Source: Geoalkalibacter ferrihydriticus DSM 17813
GTDB taxonomy: Bacteria > Desulfobacterota > Desulfuromonadia > Desulfuromonadales > Geoalkalibacteraceae
Reading direction: 5' to 3'
Length of the DNA: 64,000 nucleotides
Assembly (NCBI RefSeq): GCF_000820505.1
Contig: NZ_JWJD01000011.1
Span: 1 to 64,000 of the forward strand
The notes under the pieces are model-generated. The model was not told the origin of the DNA and did no database searches. It saw nothing but the letters and a program-made list of their open reading frames with translations. Below, one piece after another: positions 59,998-64,000 of the stretch (position 1 is its first letter; every line of letters begins with the position of its first letter). Both the position numbers and the translations under genes were made by a program.

Positions 59998-60648
59998 ATG
60001 GCTCAGAGCAAATACATCTACCTGCAACCAACCCCCGTGCGCATCTGGCACTGGCTCAATGCCCTGGGATTCCTGGCCCTGATTCTTTCGGGCATCCAGA
60101 TCCGCTTTCCGGAAATTAACATCTTCGGCAGCTATCGTGCCGCCATCGAACTGCACAACACCGCGGGCATCGTTGTTTCGGTCAGTTTCTGCCTGTGGCT
60201 GATTTACTACCTGGTGATCTCGCGCAAGTTGGTGGCTCTTTACGTGCCGACCCGCGACGATCTGCAGTACGGTCTTTTCCGCCAGGCCATGTTCTATTTC
60301 TTCAACTACTTTCGGGGCAAGCCCAATCCCCATCATGCAACGCCCGAGTCCAAGTTCAACCCCATGCAGAAGTCGGCCTATCTGGTCATCATGGCGGTGC
60401 TGGTGCCGCTGGTCATCGTCTCGGGCTTGCTGCTGCTCAACATCGGTCCCATGCGCCAACTGGTGATGGCCTTGGGCGGGGTGAAAATCGTGGTCGGCGT
60501 GCATTTTCTGCTGTCCTGCTGCCTGATCGCCTTTTTGTTCGTCCATGTGTATCTGGCCACCCTGGGGCAGACCGCGCTGGCTTATTTCAAGCCCATGTGG
60601 ACCGGTTGGGAAAAAGTGGACAGCGATCATGCCGAAGAGGGCCACTGA
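59998..60648 (+). CDS. cbcB: Di-heme b-type cytochrome, quinol-oxidising subunit (CbcB-like)
   Basis: A 216-residue cytochrome b561-type membrane protein with four helices. Likely heme ligands are the histidines in RIWHWLNAL, ELHNTAG, VGVHFLLSCC and LFVHVYLAT. The PTPVRIWHWLNA start is typical of b-type subunits of hydrogenases and formate dehydrogenases. It directly follows the heptaheme cytochrome. It probably oxidises menaquinol and hands electrons to that protein. Confidence 0.86.
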   Translation: MAQSKYIYLQPTPVRIWHWLNALGFLALILSGIQIRFPEINIFGSYRAAIELHNTAGIVVSVSFCLWLIYYLVISRKLVALYVPTRDDLQYGLFRQAMFYFFNYFRGKPNPHHATPESKFNPMQKSAYLVIMAVLVPLVIVSGLLLLNIGPMRQLVMALGGVKIVVGVHFLLSCCLIAFLFVHVYLATLGQTALAYFKPMWTGWEKVDSDHAEEGH

Positions 60649-60681
60649 TCCCGGAAATCTCATTGTTCACTGAAACGCTGG

Positions 60682-60721
60682 GAGGCGGTCCGCAAGCAAA
60701 GCGGCCCGCCTCTCTTTTTTT
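60682..60721 (+). terminator. Rho-independent terminator of the cytochrome operon
   Basis: GAGGCGG.CCGC pairs with GCGG.CCGCCTC, followed by a run of T residues. It closes the operon that begins near 57374. Confidence 0.88.
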
Positions 60722-60846
60722 TGGGGGGGGAAGTCGCGGGAACGCAAAATCGACCATTGACAGAAGTGGCGGCATGATATAATAATTTTAAACATTAAGC
60801 GATTTTACTTTTTATTTCTAACTTGGGAGCGCGACCGCGGGTTTCT

Positions 60847-63108
60847 ATGGGCGCCAACAGCATCCGCAAACATATTCTTCTGCCCCTGACCTGCACCCTG
60901 CTTCTGCTGCTCGCCACCTTTCTATTCAGCATTTACCAGATAAAGCTCCAGGAGGTCGACGCGGCCCTCGATCAGTATTACGAGACGGCGCAGACCCTGT
61001 CCCTCGAGTTGCGCAATGAGCGTGCTGTGCAGATGAGCCTGGCCCTCGAACTGCTTGCCCGCGATCCGCATCTGCAGCACGTTATGGACAGCGGTGACCG
61101 CGAGAAACTGGATGAATACACCCGGGAGCTTTTCGAGGACGTTCTCAAACCCAACGGCATATCGCACCTCTATTTTCATTTTCCCGACCGGCGTGTTTTT
61201 CTGCGCAGCCACAAACCCGATTTTCACGGGGATCTCATCAACAGGTTCACCTTGCGCGAGGCCGCCGAGGAGGACCGCATGAGCAGCGGTGTCGAGTTGG
61301 GTCCTTTGGGCACCTTCACGCACCGGGTGGTGTTGCCCTGGCACGCGGCCGGCGATCGGATCGGTTTTATCGAGGCGGGCGAAGATGTCGATTTGTTCAT
61401 GGGACGGCTGCGCGCGAGCCTCGGCATCGAATACGTTGTGGTCTTGGAAAAGCGCTTTCTTGATCGGGATCTTTGGGAGCAGGGCATGGCCTTGCGCGGT
61501 CGCAGCGGCGCATGGGAGCGCTTTGCCGACCACGTGGTCCTTGATCAATCCCTCGACAGGCTGCCGGAGGGCTTCGCCGAAGCTTTGGACTTCGATCACG
61601 CCGAGCATCTGCATCTGGCCTTCGAGATGGATTCTAACGGACGAACCCTGCGTGGACGTCTATTGCCCCTGAGCAACGCCGAAGGGATAGACGTCGGCGA
61701 TGTGTTGCTGATGTTCGATGTCACCGACAGACTTGCCCTGTTCAATCGCTCCATGGTTGTCGGCGGTTTTCTGACCTTGGGTTTCGGCGGAATGCTCTTC
61801 GGCTTCTCTTACGTGATGCTCGGGCGCACTTCGCGGCAGTTGGAAGACGCTCAGAATCGCCTGATGGTGGAATTCGAGGCAACGCGTCAGGCCAACGATC
61901 TGCTCGAAGAAGAGATGGCTGAACGCCAGCGTATGGAAGAGGCTCTGCGCGAGGCGCGCGACGACCTGGAAGAAAAAGTTTCTCAGCGCACCGCCGAGTT
62001 GGAGTCGGCTCTGGCCGAGGCGCGCCAGGCGCGTGAGCGCATCGACGCGATCCTGCGCTCGGTGGGCGACGGGTTGTTGGTGGTCAGCGAAGCCGGCGAG
62101 GTCATTGTGGTCAACGAAGCGGCGCGCGCCATGTTTTCCCTGGGTGATGGCCCCCTCGCGGGCTGTTCCGTCGACGAATTGCTCAGGGGCAGCGCTCTGT
62201 TGCCGCACATCCGCAATGTTCTGGCCGCGAAAGATGGAGAACAGGCATTTGATGTGGAGATACTTGATGTCCAGGGCGCGCGGCGCATCATTGGGGCACG
62301 CACTTCGGCGATTCATGCCCAGAACGCAGGCCGCGACGGCATCCTGATCCTCTGTCAGGATGTGACCCAGGCGCGCATGATCGATCGCATGAAAAGCGAG
62401 TTTATCTCCACAGTGGCGCATGAGTTCCGCACGCCCCTGGCGACGGTACTCGGTTTTTCCGAATTGCTGCTGAGTCGCGATGATTTCAGCCCCGAGCAGC
62501 GTCAGGAGTTTTTGACCTATATTTTCGAAAAGGCCGACGCCCTCTCGGCCATCGTCGATGATCTGCTGGATCTCAGCCGCATCGAGGCCGGGCGCGAAAT
62601 CGAACTGCAGCTCGAGCCCTGCGAGCCGGAGCGCCTCTTTTTGCCCGTCATCCGCGATTTTCGTTTGCAGCATCCCGATGCCGAATTCGAGGTCAGTCTG
62701 TCCCCTGCGGCTGCCGATCTGCTGGTCGATCGGCGAAAATGCGCCCAGGTTATGGAAAACCTGCTGTCCAACGCCGTCAAATACGCCTCCGGCAGGCGTC
62801 GGGTGCGCGTCAGCGGCTATGCCGAAGGCTCTTTTTACCAATTGCGGGTGCGTGACTGGGGCATCGGCATGACCGCCGAACAGACGGCGCGGGTTTTTGA
62901 AAAATTCTATCGCGCCGACTCTTCCAATATTGCCATTGCCGGCACCGGCCTCGGCATGTCAATCGTCAAACATATTGTCGAAGCGCACGGCGGGCGTGTC
63001 TGGCTCGAAAGCGCTCCCGGCGAAGGCACGACCGTTTTCTTTACCCTGCCCCTGGCCCGCGCCGGCCATTCCTCGTCGCCCCCCGAAACGACCGAAGCGG
63101 TTTCCTGA
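60847..63108 (+). CDS. Membrane sensor histidine kinase with extracytoplasmic sensor, PAS and HATPase domains
   Basis: About 753 residues. A transmembrane helix (about 8-30) and a large periplasmic sensor region precede a second transmembrane helix (MVVGGFLTLGFGGMLFGFSY), a coiled coil and a PAS domain (IDAILRSVGDGLLVVSEAGE). The kinase core has H525 in the H box (VAHEFRTPLATVLGFSELLL), the N box (VMENLLSNAVKYA), G1 (DWGIGM) and G2 (GTGLGMSIVKHIVEAHGG). There is no partner response regulator in the window. ATG 60847 is the most likely start. Its position after the cytochrome operon hints at redox sensing, but this is inference. Confidence 0.88.
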   Translation: MGANSIRKHILLPLTCTLLLLLATFLFSIYQIKLQEVDAALDQYYETAQTLSLELRNERAVQMSLALELLARDPHLQHVMDSGDREKLDEYTRELFEDVLKPNGISHLYFHFPDRRVFLRSHKPDFHGDLINRFTLREAAEEDRMSSGVELGPLGTFTHRVVLPWHAAGDRIGFIEAGEDVDLFMGRLRASLGIEYVVVLEKRFLDRDLWEQGMALRGRSGAWERFADHVVLDQSLDRLPEGFAEALDFDHAEHLHLAFEMDSNGRTLRGRLLPLSNAEGIDVGDVLLMFDVTDRLALFNRSMVVGGFLTLGFGGMLFGFSYVMLGRTSRQLEDAQNRLMVEFEATRQANDLLEEEMAERQRMEEALREARDDLEEKVSQRTAELESALAEARQARERIDAILRSVGDGLLVVSEAGEVIVVNEAARAMFSLGDGPLAGCSVDELLRGSALLPHIRNVLAAKDGEQAFDVEILDVQGARRIIGARTSAIHAQNAGRDGILILCQDVTQARMIDRMKSEFISTVAHEFRTPLATVLGFSELLLSRDDFSPEQRQEFLTYIFEKADALSAIVDDLLDLSRIEAGREIELQLEPCEPERLFLPVIRDFRLQHPDAEFEVSLSPAAADLLVDRRKCAQVMENLLSNAVKYASGRRRVRVSGYAEGSFYQLRVRDWGIGMTAEQTARVFEKFYRADSSNIAIAGTGLGMSIVKHIVEAHGGRVWLESAPGEGTTVFFTLPLARAGHSSSPPETTEAVS

Positions 63109-63336
63109 TTTTCTTTTTTTCCCCGCAAAAAATCCCCTCGCATTTTTTCTGTGTTCCGTAACGATTTTCCAAGCGATTGATTGAGATGTGTTTTTTCTTA
63201 AGAGAGACTTTGTTTGTCGATTGCGAAAAAAATTAACTCAAATAAATGTTGAAATTGCAATTAAAACAGACTAACATCTTTTTAGCTTTTGGATTTCTTA
63301 ATTTATGATCCTCGCCCGGCGAGGGAGGGAATGCGC
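63109..63336. other. AT-rich intergenic region before the chemotaxis gene
   Basis: No gene is seen. It is AT-rich with several T and A runs, and no clear sigma-28 motif was found by eye. GAGGGAGGG stands just upstream of the next start codon. Confidence 0.5.
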
Positions 63337-64000
63337 ATGAAACAATTCTGGCGGTCTATGAATCCAGTAACGCTTTCCGCAGGGGTGGCCGGTGGTGCGA
63401 CTCTGGCGATACTGGCTGTGCTGATGCTCAAAGGCGCCGATCCTCTGGCTTTGGTATTGACCGCAGCGACCGCCCTGCTCTGGGCGGGTCTGCTGGGAGG
63501 GGCCCTGCATCTGCTGCGCCTGCGTGAACGCCGACAATGGCAGCAAACCAATCAACACCTCGCGGATCTGACCAGTCGCACGAAATCTCTGTTCGAATTT
63601 TTGGCAAAGCAGTTCAACGGCCAGTTTTCCAACATCAAAACCGAAAATGACCAGGTGCGCACTCTGCTTGCCGATGCCATTGAAAAGCTCATCAACAGCT
63701 TCACCGGCCTTGAAGAGCAGACCCGCCGCCAGCAGGAACTGGCCCTGGGGCTGGCCGGAAAAGGCGGCGGCGCGCAGAACGGCTTGAGCTTTGAAACCTT
63801 CCTGGCGGAAATCGATGAGGTGCTCAAGGTTTTTACCGACGCCATCGGGCGCAACAGCGACATGGCGCGCACCATGGTGCAGTCCATGAGCGAGACCAGT
63901 CGGCAGTTCCAGACCGTGTTGGGGTTGCTTGGCGAGGTGAAAAAAATCGCTGATCAGACCAACCTGTTGGCCATCAACGCCGCCGTCGAAGCGGCACGCG
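63337..64000 (+). CDS. Methyl-accepting chemotaxis protein, N-terminal part (cut by window end)
   Basis: The open frame from ATG 63337 runs to the window edge (221 codons). Two hydrophobic segments near the N-terminus (LSAGVAGGATLAILAVLML; LALVLTAATALLWAGLLGG) are joined by a very short loop, so there is no large periplasmic sensor. A cytoplasmic helical region leads into KKIADQTNLLAINAAVEAAR, the start of the conserved MCP signalling domain. GAGGGAGGG is the ribosome site. Confidence 0.85.
   Translation, partial: MKQFWRSMNPVTLSAGVAGGATLAILAVLMLKGADPLALVLTAATALLWAGLLGGALHLLRLRERRQWQQTNQHLADLTSRTKSLFEFLAKQFNGQFSNIKTENDQVRTLLADAIEKLINSFTGLEEQTRRQQELALGLAGKGGGAQNGLSFETFLAEIDEVLKVFTDAIGRNSDMARTMVQSMSETSRQFQTVLGLLGEVKKIADQTNLLAINAAVEAAR

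Noticed and set aside
63109-63336. Sigma-28 flagellar promoter for the chemotaxis gene
   Set aside because: No TAAA plus GCCGATAA-like pair at proper spacing was found.

Overview
The window looks like a chromosome segment of a Desulfuromonadales-type bacterium (Geobacter, Desulfuromonas or Geoalkalibacter relatives). This is an inference from a heptaheme c-type cytochrome paired with a b-type cytochrome behind a sigma-54-like promoter, a PilV/PilW/PilX/PilY1/FimT minor pilin operon, a large polysaccharide locus and many toxin-antitoxin modules. No rRNA, tRNA or CRISPR array was found by eye.

Layout. 1-3000: the tail of an IS3-type transposase, then an accessory zone in which copies of one composite repeat alternate with small toxin-antitoxin genes (MntA/HepT, a ParE pair, a truncated HEPN gene). 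3005-33944: metK followed by a long polysaccharide locus. Its first part (flippase, asparagine-synthase-like enzyme, methyltransferase, glycosyltransferases, Wzy-like polymerase, acyltransferase) is a tightly overlapping, AT-rich operon that looks horizontally acquired. The later part is GC-richer: WecB epimerase, a fused dehydrogenase/oxidoreductase, a heparinase-like protein, a WbpV-like epimerase/reductase, the initiating phosphoglycosyl transferase, a WbpM-like 4,6-dehydratase, ManC and AlgC. Together they could supply UDP-ManNAc, UDP-QuiNAc-type sugars and GDP-mannose. The locus is interrupted by repeat-bounded cassettes (a GxxExxY gene with an amber codon, a four-helix-bundle gene), an AbiE system, an orphan antitoxin, decayed genes, a DUF4143 ATPase, ParDE and an MBL-fold nuclease.

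34000-56500: an exported subtilase, a DEAD-box helicase, MazEF, a zinc-uptake regulon (zur-znuC-znuB divergent from znuA around a Zur box), an ornithine cyclodeaminase-like enzyme facing a carbamate kinase/GTPase operon, a potassium channel, a ferritin-like protein and the minor pilin operon. 56700-64000: a CbcBA-like respiratory operon with three related small membrane proteins, a receiver-like protein lacking its phospho-acceptor, a 30-residue membrane peptide resembling the cytochrome's own leader, a heptaheme cytochrome containing an EF-hand and a di-heme b cytochrome. A sensor histidine kinase and the start of a methyl-accepting chemotaxis protein follow.

The most promising leads are the elaborated CbcBA-like operon, the repeat-punctuated toxin-antitoxin array, and repeats inserted in frame inside manC and algC.
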